Origin: JAEXOD01 sp963663265
GTDB lineage: Bacteria; Bacteroidota; Ignavibacteria; Ignavibacteriales; Melioribacteraceae
Assembly (NCBI GenBank): GCA_963663265.2
Contig: CAXXXM010000002.1
Span: 2,108,001 to 2,172,000, forward strand
Direction: 5' to 3'
Length of the DNA stretch: 64,000 bases
Shown: positions 26,544 through 35,348 of the stretch, one piece after another
Numbering within the stretch: position 1 is the first letter of the stretch
How the letters are laid out: the number at the start of each line of letters is the position of its first letter
Program-made: the position numbers and the translations under genes
The notes under the pieces: model-generated
The model's database searches: none
The model's input: only the letters and a program-made list of their open reading frames with translations
Told to the model about the DNA's origin: nothing

Positions 26544-28202
26544 ATGGCAAAAGAATATGAATTAGAAAAAGTAGATGTGTTTAACGTTTTTACTCAATTT
26601 AATAGTATGTTAAATAACAATGAAGAGTTAAGCACTATTTCGGAATATCTGTTTGAACTTTGTTTAAAGAAAAATAGAGCAATGATGGGGATGGTTGTTC
26701 TAAAATCTAATGGTGAGTGGGTAGTAACCAATACTAAAGGGTTTAATATTACAGATTTAAATATTAAACACGCCAAAGATGATTTGTTGATGATACCGGA
26801 ATTAAAGGCGTTTTTGAATGCAAAAAATCTACGTTTTTCATATGACATTAAGTATGGCGATAATTTGATGGGGAAAATATTTCTTGATAGACAAGATTTG
26901 ATAAATTTAAAAGATAAAAAGTTTTTAGTTACTCTTTTAAGTTATGCTGGCGTTTATCTACATAATAAAAGCTTAGAAGTAGAATTAAAAAATTCAAAAT
27001 CAAGTATAGAAAATAAAGTAGAACAATTAAGTTCACTTTTTGATTTAAGCAAAGAATTTAGTGGCATGTTAGAAGTTGATTTAATTGGTAAGTTGTTGAT
27101 ATTTTCCATTATAAGTCAATTTATGGTTTCAAAGTTTGCCGTTGTTATTTTTACTGAAGATGATATGCTTGCTCTGGAATCCAAATATAAAATTGATATT
27201 ACTGATTTGCTGAGAGTGTACGATTATAGAAATTTTGATTTTACTTTACTAAGAAAAGATATTGAGAATAGATACTCGACTTTAGCTGCTGAAGATGTTG
27301 AGTTAATTATTCCTATGCAGATAAAAGGAGAAACCAAAGGTTTGTTGGTGATTGGATCTTTACGAAATGATAGTGGATTTTCCAAGTTAGATGTTGAATA
27401 TTTAGAAGCTTTAGGAAGTCTTGCAATAATTGCTATTGAAAACGCAAACTTATTTAAGGAAGCGGTTGAAAAACAAAAAATGGAAAAAGATTTAGAAACA
27501 GCAAGAAATATCCAAAAAAATCTTCTTCCGCAAACATTTCCACAAGTGAAATATGCTGATATACATGCCATAAATATTTCTGCAAAGCAAGTAGGTGGTG
27601 ATTATTACGAGATAATTCAATTAGATGAAGACCGAGTATTATTTGCAATTGCAGATGTTGCCGGTAAAGGAGTTCAGGCTGCTTTGTTAATGGCAAATTT
27701 GCAAGCATTTATTAAATCGATTTGTAAACAAAATCTACCATTGGATATTGCTACAAATATGATAAATGATTTAGTTGCCGAAAATGTTATATCGGGGAGT
27801 TATATTACATTCTTCTGGGGAATAATAAATAATAAAAAACGAGAAATTACTTATGTTAATGCCGGACATAATCCACCCTTATTTATTCGGAATAAAGAAA
27901 TAAAAAAACTATCAACCGGTGGTCTAATTTTGGGAATGATGAAAACCATGCTCCCTTATCAATCCGAAACGATTAAAATTAAAAAGAATGATGCAATAAT
28001 TATGTTTACTGATGGGATAACAGAAGCAATGAATAAAGACGAAGTGGAATTTTCAGATGAAAAAGTTGAAGAATTGTGTTTGAAAAATTATACAAAGCCT
28101 GCACAACATCAGGTAAATATACTATTAAAAAATATTGATGAGTTTACAAAAGGGGCTGAACAATCTGATGATATTACATGTGTTATTCTTAAAGTGAGGT
28201 AA
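26544..28202 (+). CDS. GAF-containing SpoIIE/RsbU-type protein phosphatase
   Basis: A 552-residue cytosolic regulator. An N-terminal region (about 1-140) and a GAF-like domain (about 150-310, ending ALGSLAIIAIENANLFKEA) lead by a coiled coil (EKQKMEKDLETARNIQKNLL) into a PP2C-type SpoIIE phosphatase (about 335-552). Metal-binding motifs are seen: VGGDYYEI, IADVAGKGVQAALLM, IMFTDGITEAM and QSDDITCVIL. Such proteins dephosphorylate anti-sigma-factor antagonists in partner-switching stress responses. No anti-sigma kinase or STAS gene is next to it. It is followed after 11 bases by a cation-efflux gene. Confidence 0.93.
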   Translation: MAKEYELEKVDVFNVFTQFNSMLNNNEELSTISEYLFELCLKKNRAMMGMVVLKSNGEWVVTNTKGFNITDLNIKHAKDDLLMIPELKAFLNAKNLRFSYDIKYGDNLMGKIFLDRQDLINLKDKKFLVTLLSYAGVYLHNKSLEVELKNSKSSIENKVEQLSSLFDLSKEFSGMLEVDLIGKLLIFSIISQFMVSKFAVVIFTEDDMLALESKYKIDITDLLRVYDYRNFDFTLLRKDIENRYSTLAAEDVELIIPMQIKGETKGLLVIGSLRNDSGFSKLDVEYLEALGSLAIIAIENANLFKEAVEKQKMEKDLETARNIQKNLLPQTFPQVKYADIHAINISAKQVGGDYYEIIQLDEDRVLFAIADVAGKGVQAALLMANLQAFIKSICKQNLPLDIATNMINDLVAENVISGSYITFFWGIINNKKREITYVNAGHNPPLFIRNKEIKKLSTGGLILGMMKTMLPYQSETIKIKKNDAIIMFTDGITEAMNKDEVEFSDEKVEELCLKNYTKPAQHQVNILLKNIDEFTKGAEQSDDITCVILKVR

Positions 28203-28213
28203 TTAGAGCAATT

Positions 28214-29164
28214 ATGGGAAATGAGACCAACTACACGCAAATTGACAGAGCAAAGATTGCCACTAAAATAACGTGGATTGGGTTGTGGCTCAACGTTTTT
28301 TTAACTTTGCTGAAATTTGTTGCTGGCATTTTTGGAAAAAGTAGTGCTATGATTGCCGATGCGATACATTCATTATCCGACTTTATCACAGATTTTGTTG
28401 TTATAATTAGTTTTAAGATTGTTAAAAAGCCAATTGATGATACTCATGATTATGGGCATGGAAAATTTGAGACATTGGCAAGCTTTTTAGTTGGTATTTC
28501 TCTAATTGTTGTTGCTGTTGGTATTTTTTTGTCCGGCTTAGATAAAGTATTATCAGCCTATCATGGTGAAAAACTTGAACAGCCGGGATTTATTGCTTTA
28601 TTTGCCGCCGCTATTTCAATTGGAATAAAAGAATTCCTTTATCGTTATCAAGTTGGAATTGGTAAAAAGATAAATAGCCAAGCTGTTATTGCAAATGCCT
28701 GGCACCATAGAAGCGATGCCTTATCTTCTATTGGAACATTAGTTGGAATTGGAGGAGCAGTAATTCTTGGAAATCGTTATGCTGTTTTGGATCCAATAGC
28801 AGCTATGGTTGTCAGCTTTTTTATCGTAAAAGTAGCTTATCAAATTACAATATTTAGTGTTAATGAACTTCTTGAGGTAGCATTACCAAAAGAAGATAAA
28901 CAAAAGATTATGCAATATGTACTTTCAGTACAAGGTGCGGAAAACCCGCATAGGTTGCGAACAAGAAAAATTGGAAGTTATTTGGCAATTGAAATGCATA
29001 TTGAAGTTGAAAGGGATTTAACTTTGTTGCAAGCACATTCAATTGCCGATAATGTTGAAAATCTATTACGCGAAAAGCTTGGATATGAAACAATTGTTAC
29101 TGTTCACGTTGATCCTAAAAGCGATGTAAGCTGTGCCCGTTCTCCCAAAACCAACATTATCTAA
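28214..29164 (+). CDS. Cation diffusion facilitator (zinc/iron-type efflux)
   Basis: A 316-residue CDF transporter. Six membrane helices (within about 20-225) carry the metal-site motifs ADAIHSLSDFITD in helix 2 and ANAWHHRSDALSS in helix 5 (HxxxD pairs), plus the loop HDYGHGKFETLAS. The cytosolic C-terminal domain (about 230-300) has GSYLAIEMHIEVERDLTL and TVTVHVDP-like strands. It should export divalent metal by proton antiport; the HxxxD rather than DxxxD form tends to go with zinc. It starts 11 bases after the SpoIIE-type gene, so the two are likely co-transcribed. Confidence 0.92.
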   Translation: MGNETNYTQIDRAKIATKITWIGLWLNVFLTLLKFVAGIFGKSSAMIADAIHSLSDFITDFVVIISFKIVKKPIDDTHDYGHGKFETLASFLVGISLIVVAVGIFLSGLDKVLSAYHGEKLEQPGFIALFAAAISIGIKEFLYRYQVGIGKKINSQAVIANAWHHRSDALSSIGTLVGIGGAVILGNRYAVLDPIAAMVVSFFIVKVAYQITIFSVNELLEVALPKEDKQKIMQYVLSVQGAENPHRLRTRKIGSYLAIEMHIEVERDLTLLQAHSIADNVENLLREKLGYETIVTVHVDPKSDVSCARSPKTNII

Positions 29165-29228
29165 CCCAGCCGACCTTCTTTATCTGTTAAAAAACAATCG
29201 AAAATAAAAAAAATAATTTTAATTGTAC

Positions 29229-29257
29229 TTGACTGAAAACTAAAAATATCATATTTT
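29229..29257 (+). promoter_or_regulatory. Sigma70-like promoter for the CBM9/T9SS gene
   Basis: TTGACT at 29229-29234, a 17-base spacer and TATTTT at 29252-29257. A start site about 6-8 bases downstream would fall on the first bases of the palindrome at 29264, which supports the pairing. Confidence 0.6.
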
Positions 29258-29263
29258 AATATA

Positions 29264-29285
29264 TCAATGTAAACGTTTACATTGA
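29264..29285. promoter_or_regulatory. Perfect 22-bp palindromic operator (LacI/CcpA-like)
   Basis: The arms TCAATGTAAAC and GTTTACATTGA are exact reverse complements with the central CG typical of LacI-family sites. The core TGTAAACGTTTACA fits the cre/LacI-family consensus. It overlaps the predicted transcription start and lies 56 bases before the ATG at 29342, the position of a repressor roadblock. No LacI-type regulator is encoded in the window. Confidence 0.75.
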
Positions 29286-29341
29286 TGTTTTCAAATATTG
29301 AAATAAACAACAGTATTATAAACAAAAGGAGAAGTAACACG

Positions 29342-30673
29342 ATGAAAATGTTTTACAAGATTTTTAGTTTTGCAGCAATGCTTTTAGTCCTTAATCTGAG
29401 TTTAAGTGCTCAAGTTTTTGAGGATCCCTTATCAATGGATGCTAAAATCACTCCATCTACTATTACAGTAGACGGTGCTTTAACAGAACCTGTTTGGAAC
29501 GATTCAAATCTTGAATATTTACAGTTTGGTCCAGTAGCAGTTGTTCCTCCATTAGGTCATACAGTAACTGGGGAAGCAATAGTAAAACCAGCATATACAG
29601 ATGTTTCTTATGCAAAAATGTATTTCCTTCGTAATGGGTTAGATCTTTATATCGCCTTGAACTCAGACGATAAGTCAGTTTGTCGTTTTGGTGATAGCTG
29701 GGAAGGTGATGGTATTTTTATGAAAATTAAAACTTTTGCAGGTGAAGACAAAGAGATTAAATTATATTATAATTTATCCGGTGTAAACCCTGATGTTAAT
29801 TTTGAAACAAATTTACCTACCGGTGCTTGTGTGGGTGCTTCAGCAAAAGGTTCAAACACAGTAGTAAATGATACTACTCAAGTTGATAATGGATATACAA
29901 TGGAATTGGTTATTCATTTAGATCAATTAGGATTTACTACTGCACCAGCATATGTTGAAGTATTAATTAATGTTTTTGAACCTGATGGCTATACAGGAAG
30001 CAATCCTGCTTATGGTCCAATTGGTTCTTATTATAAATGTTGGTGGGGAAGTGAATGGGGACCAACAATGCGTAAAATTAATTTAACTTCAGTTGTTGTT
30101 CCTGTTGAGTTAAGTTCATTTGCTGCTATTGCAAATGGTTCTTCAGTTGAATTAAACTGGGCTACTGCAAGTGAAAAAAATAACAAAGGATTTGAAATTC
30201 AAAAAAGTTCAGACGGTTCAAATTATATGGTAATTGGATTTGTTAATGGTAATGGTACTTCAACCGAACAAAATTCATATTCATATGTTGATAATAATAA
30301 TAATGCAGGAATGTATTATTATCGTCTAAAACAATTAGATTATGATGGTACTTTTGAATTTTCAAGTGCTGTTTCAGTTGAAGTAACTGCACCTGTTGAA
30401 TTTGCATTAAACCAAAACTATCCTAATCCTTTTAACCCATCTACTACTTTACAGTTCTCAATTCCTGAACAATCTCATGTAGTTGTAAAGGTTTTTGATA
30501 TGTTAGGTAAAGAAGTTTCTACTATTGTTAACGATGATATGGCTGCAGGCTTACATCAACAAGCATTTAATGCAAGTAATTTAGCAAGTGGTAATTATGT
30601 TTATCAATTAAATGTTGTTACTGTTTCAGGTAAAACATTTAACTCGTCAAAAATTATGACTTTAATGAAATAA
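29342..30673 (+). CDS. Secreted CBM9-like protein with T9SS sorting domain
   Basis: The start is the ATG at 29342 (443 residues), after AAAGGAGAAG; an ATG at 29282 would lie inside the operator palindrome. Layout: signal peptide ending LSLSAQ, a CBM9/DOMON-like domain (about 30-235: TVDGALTEPVWNDSNLEY, GLDLYIALNSDDKSV, GYTMELVIHLDQLGF), a fibronectin-III-like linker domain (VELSSFAAIANGSSVELNWA ... GMYYYRLKQLDYDG), and a C-terminal type A sorting domain (NQNYPNPFNPSTTLQFSIP ... GNYVYQLNV). The last is the address for type IX secretion and cell-surface attachment. Codon use is simple and repetitive, as for a highly expressed gene. The operator implies sugar-responsive control. Confidence 0.9.
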   Translation: MKMFYKIFSFAAMLLVLNLSLSAQVFEDPLSMDAKITPSTITVDGALTEPVWNDSNLEYLQFGPVAVVPPLGHTVTGEAIVKPAYTDVSYAKMYFLRNGLDLYIALNSDDKSVCRFGDSWEGDGIFMKIKTFAGEDKEIKLYYNLSGVNPDVNFETNLPTGACVGASAKGSNTVVNDTTQVDNGYTMELVIHLDQLGFTTAPAYVEVLINVFEPDGYTGSNPAYGPIGSYYKCWWGSEWGPTMRKINLTSVVVPVELSSFAAIANGSSVELNWATASEKNNKGFEIQKSSDGSNYMVIGFVNGNGTSTEQNSYSYVDNNNNAGMYYYRLKQLDYDGTFEFSSAVSVEVTAPVEFALNQNYPNPFNPSTTLQFSIPEQSHVVVKVFDMLGKEVSTIVNDDMAAGLHQQAFNASNLASGNYVYQLNVVTVSGKTFNSSKIMTLMK

Positions 30674-30695
30674 AATTGATTGTTTGTTATTATTT

Positions 30696-30729
30696 AAGGG
30701 GTTGTCTGAATAAGACACCCCTTTTTTTT
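30696..30729 (+). terminator. Rho-independent terminator
   Basis: AAGGGGTTGTCT pairs with AGACACCCCTT (one bulged base), followed directly by a T tract of eight. It ends transcription of the CBM9/T9SS gene. Confidence 0.85.
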
Positions 30730-30774
30730 GTGCCAACAATGAACAAAAGTGACGAGTAACGTTTGAAAAAGGTT

Positions 30775-30811
30775 AAAGTTTAAGTGTTGAAGGTTAAATT
30801 GTTGAATGCCG
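30775..30811 (+). repeat. Dispersed repeat, copy 1
   Basis: A 37-base segment beginning AAAGTTTAAGTGTT and ending TTGAATGCCG. It recurs at 39694-39737 with a 7-base insertion and one substitution. Both copies lie downstream of a plus-strand gene and are linked to a GCCG...CGGC hairpin. Confidence 0.7.
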
Positions 30812-30858
30812 TTTTAATAATTTTTAAGTTTTAATTCTCAATTTTTAATGATTGAATA

Positions 30859-30885
30859 GCCGTTAAACAAACAACGTTTAACGGC
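30859..30885. repeat. 10-bp hairpin linked to the dispersed repeat
   Basis: GCCGTTAAAC and GTTTAACGGC form a perfect stem with a 7-base loop, followed by an AT-rich stretch. It is the counterpart of the hairpin at 39734-39761 in the second repeat copy. Confidence 0.6.
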
Positions 30886-31024
30886 ATATTTTATAATTAT
30901 AATATCTGTCCTATGAATTCATTCATGGTTTTTATGCAAAGTCATTTTATTTATCGCTTAAGATTTTAATCGTAGTTGTTTTATGGTTGAGGAATGATTA
31001 CTGGGTGGTCACAGTCGAAGATGT

Positions 31025-31132
31025 GGCAAAACTCGTTTTTGGTCTTGCAATATTGGGAACTCACCTCGACTTAGCAAACACCGCTAAGTAAACCGATTCC
31101 CATTGATTAAAAAAAAGAGGGAAAATTTTGCC
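31025..31132 (+). ncRNA. Candidate structured RNA (rod with central bubble)
   Basis: Nested complementary segments form a rod: GGCAAAA (31025-31031) with TTTTGCC (31126-31132), then TGGGAA (31054-31059) with TTCCCA (31097-31102), and an apical hairpin ACTTAGC / GCTAAGT (31069-31075, 31083-31089) with a 7-base loop. The outer and inner stems are separated by a large unpaired bubble, reminiscent of 6S RNA folds. A T run at about 31150-31157 follows. No coding frame explains this stretch. It could also fold from the other strand. Family identity is not established. Confidence 0.35.
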
Positions 31133-31201
31133 GTCCAATGTTTGTCGTCTTTTTTTCTTACTCTTTCAATATATATTATAATGAAATAAATATTATACAT
31201 T

Positions 31202-31226
31202 CCCCTTCTCTTTTTAAGAGAAGGGG
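31202..31226. repeat. Strong 11-bp hairpin
   Basis: CCCCTTCTCTT and AAGAGAAGGGG form a perfect stem with loop TTT. It lacks a flanking T tract on the plus strand. It may be a mobile REP-like hairpin, or may serve as the transcript end for serS reading leftward. Confidence 0.6.
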
Positions 31227-31312
31227 TCAGGGGATGAGTTCATCAAATCAAAACATTGGTCATTAATGTTAAAAATATTTTATTGTTTTGCTATTTAATT
31301 ATTTGTTTTTTA

Positions 31313-31549
31313 GACTTTTGCAACACCTACGACCGAGGGCGTTGCATAATTGGGGATAGATATTCATGGCGGTCATGGTCTTACCATGACCGAATAAAAT
31401 TTGTATTAAAACAGCTATATTTAAGCTATTTTTTGGTAAAAACAGTAGTGTCACGGTGAGACCGTGACACCCATGAACTTGATTTTCGACTTTTGCAACA
31501 CCTCCGACCATGACACCCGAGATCAGAGTTCTTGAGTTTTGCAACATCT
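31313..31549. repeat. REP-like mosaic: two palindromes and three direct repeats
   Basis: Direct repeats GACTTTTGCAACACCTACGA(CC) at 31313-31334, nearly the same with CTCC at 31488-31509, and a short copy GAGTTTTGCAACATCT at 31534-31549. Between the first two lie two perfect 10-bp hairpins with 3-base loops: CGGTCATGGT/ACCATGACCG (31370-31392) and GTGTCACGGT/ACCGTGACAC (31448-31470). The hairpins share a GTCAyGGT core. The block has the look of a non-coding mobile repeat. Confidence 0.65.
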
Positions 31550-31556
31550 AAAAAAA

Positions 31557-32834
31557 TTAACCAATAATTTCAAAGCCTGTATATTTTTGTAATACTTTAG
31601 GAACAATAATTTTCCCTTCCGGAGTTTGATAATTTTCAAGAATAGAAACCATTAAACGGCTTGTAGCTAATCCGGATCCATTTAATGTGTGAACAAATTC
31701 AAGTTTTTTATCGCTTTCTTTTCTAAATCTAATGTTGGCACGACGAGCTTGAAAACTTTCAAAGTTGCTGCATGATGAAGCTTCAAGCCATTTGTTTTCT
31801 GCAGGTGACCATGTTTCTATATCGTAACATTTTGCAGCTGAAAAACTTAAATCACCTGAACATAACATTAAAATTCTATATGGAATTTGTAATGCTTGTA
31901 AAATATCTTCAGCATCTTTTACTAAAGCTTCTAATTCATCATAAGAATTTTCAGGTTTAACAAATTTTACCATTTCAACTTTGTTAAATTGGTGTAATCG
32001 CAAAAAACCTTTGCTGTCTTTTCCGTAACTTCCTGCTTCACGTCTAAAGCATGCGGAATAACCGGCATATTTAATTGGAAGATTTTTTTCATCCAATATA
32101 TCGTTTCTGTGTAGGTTGGTAATAGGGACTTCAGCAGTAGGAATTAAAAATAAATCATCTTTTGTTGCATGATACATATCATCTTCCATTTTAGGAATTT
32201 GACCGGTTCCCTTCATAGAATCGCGATTAACAACAAAAGGAGGAAAAATTTCAGTATAATCATGATGATTAATATGGAAATCCAACATATAATTAATTAA
32301 TGAACGTTCAAGTGTAGCACCTTTTCCAACATAAACAGGGAAGCCGCTTCCTGAAATTTTAGCACCACGTTCAAAATCTAAAATATTATGTTTTTTGCCA
32401 AGATCAAAATGATCTAAGACCGGTTCTTCGTTTTCAAATTTAAACCCTTCGGGTAACCAAGTTCTTACAACAACGTTTTCTGCTGCCGATTTACCCACAG
32501 GAACAGAAGTATGAGGAAGGTTTGGAATCCATAATAATAAATTAGTTAACTTTTCGTCAATATCACGCAATTGGTCATCTAATTCTTTAATTGAATCCGA
32601 AACAGATTTCATTTCAGCAACTATTTCATCTGTATTTTCGCCTGCTTTTTTCATGCGGGCAACTTCGCCTGATACTTTATTCTTTTTAGCTTTTAATTCT
32701 TCAACTTTTTGTAAGTTTTCTCTTCTTTGTTTATCTAATACAAGAACTTCATCAACAGTACTTTTTTCGTTTTTGTTTTCAACGCTCTGTTTTACAAGTT
32801 CAGGATTTTCGCGTATAAATTTAATGTCTAACAT
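31557..32834 (-). CDS. serS: Seryl-tRNA synthetase
   Basis: A 425-residue class II synthetase that charges tRNA-Ser. The N-terminal helical arm (about 25-105, rich in Lys/Glu) is the tRNA-binding coiled coil. The catalytic core shows motif 2 ACFRREAGSYGKDSKGFLRL and motif 3 LNGSGLATSRLMVSILENY. TAEVPITN precedes motif 2, as expected for the serine-binding TxE loop. It begins 20 bases after the leuS stop on the same strand, so leuS-serS form a transcription unit. Confidence 0.97.
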   Translation of the reverse strand: MLDIKFIRENPELVKQSVENKNEKSTVDEVLVLDKQRRENLQKVEELKAKKNKVSGEVARMKKAGENTDEIVAEMKSVSDSIKELDDQLRDIDEKLTNLLLWIPNLPHTSVPVGKSAAENVVVRTWLPEGFKFENEEPVLDHFDLGKKHNILDFERGAKISGSGFPVYVGKGATLERSLINYMLDFHINHHDYTEIFPPFVVNRDSMKGTGQIPKMEDDMYHATKDDLFLIPTAEVPITNLHRNDILDEKNLPIKYAGYSACFRREAGSYGKDSKGFLRLHQFNKVEMVKFVKPENSYDELEALVKDAEDILQALQIPYRILMLCSGDLSFSAAKCYDIETWSPAENKWLEASSCSNFESFQARRANIRFRKESDKKLEFVHTLNGSGLATSRLMVSILENYQTPEGKIIVPKVLQKYTGFEIIG

Positions 32835-32854
32835 TTTAGTATCCTAAATTATAT

Positions 32855-35323
32855 TTATTTAACAACTATGTTGTAAATTTTGTTTTTAACGTAAATTTCT
32901 TTAACTATGGTCATACCATCAGTATACGATTTTACTTTTTCATCTGCATGAACAATTGCTTTAACTTCAGATTCCTCACAATCAATAGCTACTTCAATTT
33001 TTGCACGTAATTTGCCATTAATTTGGATAGGAATTATTACTGAATCAGCAATTAAAGCGGCTTCATCAACTATAAACCATTTGGGTTCTTCAAAAATAGA
33101 TTTATCAAAACCAAGAATTTCCCAGCATTCTTCACCCAAGTGAGGACCAACAGGGGAAACCATAGCAATAAAGCGTTCAAGAACATAAAGTTGAACTTCT
33201 TTTGAACAGCCATTTATATTATCATGAATAATATTTAAGGCTTCCATTAACAGGGCAATGGTTGTATTAAATCTAAAGTTATCAATTTCTTTTTCGTATT
33301 TAGATAAAGACTGATTAATTTTTCTATAAACATTTTTTTCAGCATCATTTAATTTGCTTATTTCAAGTTTTTCAACAGAAGAAACTTCGGAAGCAAGATC
33401 TTTATGATTTTCACAAATTGTATATATTCTTTGTACAAATCTTTCAACGCCAACAATTCCTTTGTCGCTCCAATCACCGCCTAAATCGTATTGTCCCATA
33501 AACATTAAGTACATGCGGAAAACATCAGCACCGTATACACTTATAAAATCGTCAGGATTTACAACATTCCCTTTAGATTTAGACATTTTTGCACCTTGGT
33601 TGGTGATAGTTCCTTGATGTATTAATTTAGTGAATGGTTCATCACAATTAATCATTCCTATATCGCGAATAAATTTGTGAATAAAACGAGCATATAATAA
33701 GTGCATGGTTGCATGTTCTGCACCACCAACATACATATCAACAGGTACCCATTTTTTAGCTAATTCAACATCAAACATCCCTTTATCATATTTAGGGTTA
33801 AGATATCTAAAGTAATACCATGAAGAATCAACAAAAGTATCCATAGTGTCAGGTTCGCGTTTAGCTTTGCCACCGCACTTTGGACAAGTAGTATTAATAA
33901 AATCCTCACATTTTAAAAGAGGTGATCCTCCGTTTGGCTTAAATTCAACATCGTAAGGTAATATAACCGGTAAGTCTTCTTCATTAACAGGAACTTCGCC
34001 ACAATGTTCGCAATAAACTACCGGAATTGGAGTACCCCAATATCTTTGGCGAGAAATTAACCAATCACGTAATCTGTAATTAACTTTTCTATCACCAATT
34101 TCTTTTTCAATTAAATAATCAGTAATTTTATCTATGCCATCATCAGAATTTAAACCATTGAACTGTCCGGAATTTATCATTGTACCGGCTTCAGTAAATG
34201 CTGCAGTTAGTTCGTCTTCTTCATTTGTACCATCTTGCAAAATAACTTTAATAATTGGTAAGTCGTATTTTTTTGCAAAATCAAAATCCCTTTCATCATG
34301 TGCAGGTACTGCCATAACACAACCAGTACCATAAGAAGCCAAAACATAGTCAGCAACCCAGATAGGTACTCTTTGATTATTTACAGGGTTAATTGCATAA
34401 GCACCTGTAAACACACCGGTTTTTTCTTTAACGGTTGAAGTTCTTTCAATTTCAGAAAAATGCTTTACTGTATCGATATATTCATCAATAGCTGCCTTAT
34501 TATCTTCGGTAACAAGTTTTTGAACTAAAGGATTTTCAGGAGCTAAAACAACATAAGTTACACCAAAAAGTGTATCAGGTCTTGTTGTAAATACAGTTAT
34601 TATGTCTTTATGTCCATCAATTTTGAATTGAGCTTCTGTACCAAAACTTTTTCCAATCCAATTCTTTTGCATGGTTTTGGTTTTTTCGGGCCAGTCAATT
34701 TTATCTAAGCCATCAAGTAATTCTTCTGCATAATCAGTAATTTTGAAAAACCACTGAGAAAGCATTCTTTTTTCAACTTTAGCCCCAGAACGTTCTGCTG
34801 TACCATCAGGTAAAACTTGTTCGTTTGCCAAAACAGTTTGATCAACCGGATCCCAATTTACAGGGGCTTCTTTTTTATAAGCTAAACCGCGTTTATACAA
34901 TTGTAAAAACAGCCATTGGTTCCATTTATAGTATTCAGGGACACATGTCATTAATTCACTATCCCAATCATACATACAGCCCATTCTTTTTAACATTTCG
35001 CGAATGTCTTTAATGTTGTTCATAGTACTATCATAAGGATGAACACCTGTTTTAATAGCATTGTTTTCAGCAGGCAAACCAAATGCATCGTAACCCATAG
35101 GTTCAAACACGCTAAAGCCTTGTAACTTTTTAAAGCGTGCCCATGAATCTGTTGGTCCGTAATTATACCAGTGCCCACAATGTAGTTTTGAACCGGAAGG
35201 ATAAGAAAACATTACTAATGTATAAATTTTCTTTTTAAGATCATCTAAATTTGTTTTATGGATCTTACGCTCTTCCCAACGTTTGACCCATTTGTCTTCA
35301 ACTTCTGAAAATGGATATTTCAT
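32855..35323 (-). CDS. leuS: Leucyl-tRNA synthetase
   Basis: An 822-residue class I synthetase. The HIGH-type signature is in YPSGSKLHCGHWYNYGPTD and the KMSKS loop in GAKMSKSKGNVVNPDD. A CP1 editing domain sits between (about 225-415), with VFTTRPDTLFGVTY and AVPAHDERD, the conserved post-transfer editing residues. Zinc-ribbon Cys pairs CEHCG and CPKCG are present. A C-terminal domain with QINGKLRAKIEV closes the protein. A short inverted repeat precedes the gene. Confidence 0.97.
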   Translation of the reverse strand: MKYPFSEVEDKWVKRWEERKIHKTNLDDLKKKIYTLVMFSYPSGSKLHCGHWYNYGPTDSWARFKKLQGFSVFEPMGYDAFGLPAENNAIKTGVHPYDSTMNNIKDIREMLKRMGCMYDWDSELMTCVPEYYKWNQWLFLQLYKRGLAYKKEAPVNWDPVDQTVLANEQVLPDGTAERSGAKVEKRMLSQWFFKITDYAEELLDGLDKIDWPEKTKTMQKNWIGKSFGTEAQFKIDGHKDIITVFTTRPDTLFGVTYVVLAPENPLVQKLVTEDNKAAIDEYIDTVKHFSEIERTSTVKEKTGVFTGAYAINPVNNQRVPIWVADYVLASYGTGCVMAVPAHDERDFDFAKKYDLPIIKVILQDGTNEEDELTAAFTEAGTMINSGQFNGLNSDDGIDKITDYLIEKEIGDRKVNYRLRDWLISRQRYWGTPIPVVYCEHCGEVPVNEEDLPVILPYDVEFKPNGGSPLLKCEDFINTTCPKCGGKAKREPDTMDTFVDSSWYYFRYLNPKYDKGMFDVELAKKWVPVDMYVGGAEHATMHLLYARFIHKFIRDIGMINCDEPFTKLIHQGTITNQGAKMSKSKGNVVNPDDFISVYGADVFRMYLMFMGQYDLGGDWSDKGIVGVERFVQRIYTICENHKDLASEVSSVEKLEISKLNDAEKNVYRKINQSLSKYEKEIDNFRFNTTIALLMEALNIIHDNINGCSKEVQLYVLERFIAMVSPVGPHLGEECWEILGFDKSIFEEPKWFIVDEAALIADSVIIPIQINGKLRAKIEVAIDCEESEVKAIVHADEKVKSYTDGMTIVKEIYVKNKIYNIVVK

Positions 35324-35348
35324 CTTTTTATACGCAGTTTAATTAAAA

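Larger units (their letters stand above)
30674..31556. other. Long non-coding region with terminator, repeats and candidate RNA
   Basis: 883 bases between the T9SS gene and the convergent serS. In order it holds an intrinsic terminator (30696), a dispersed repeat (30775), a hairpin (30859), a structured candidate RNA (31025), a strong 11-bp hairpin (31202) and a palindrome/direct-repeat mosaic (31313-31549). Frames crossing the last part merely read through palindromes and are not credible genes. Confidence 0.7.

Noticed and set aside
29282..29341. Upstream ATG for the CBM9/T9SS protein
   Set aside because: It lies inside the operator palindrome, and the added residues would displace the signal peptide from the N-terminus.
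30961..31160. tRNA, tmRNA, SRP RNA or RNase P RNA as the identity of the structured region
   Set aside because: None of the invariant elements (T-loop GTTCRA, SRP GGAAG core, RNase P GAAAGTCC) is present, so it is left as an unidentified candidate.
31256..31547. Short open frames on both strands (67 and 82 codons) in the repeat region
   Set aside because: They read straight through palindromes and direct repeats, have no ribosome-binding site and no protein-like composition.
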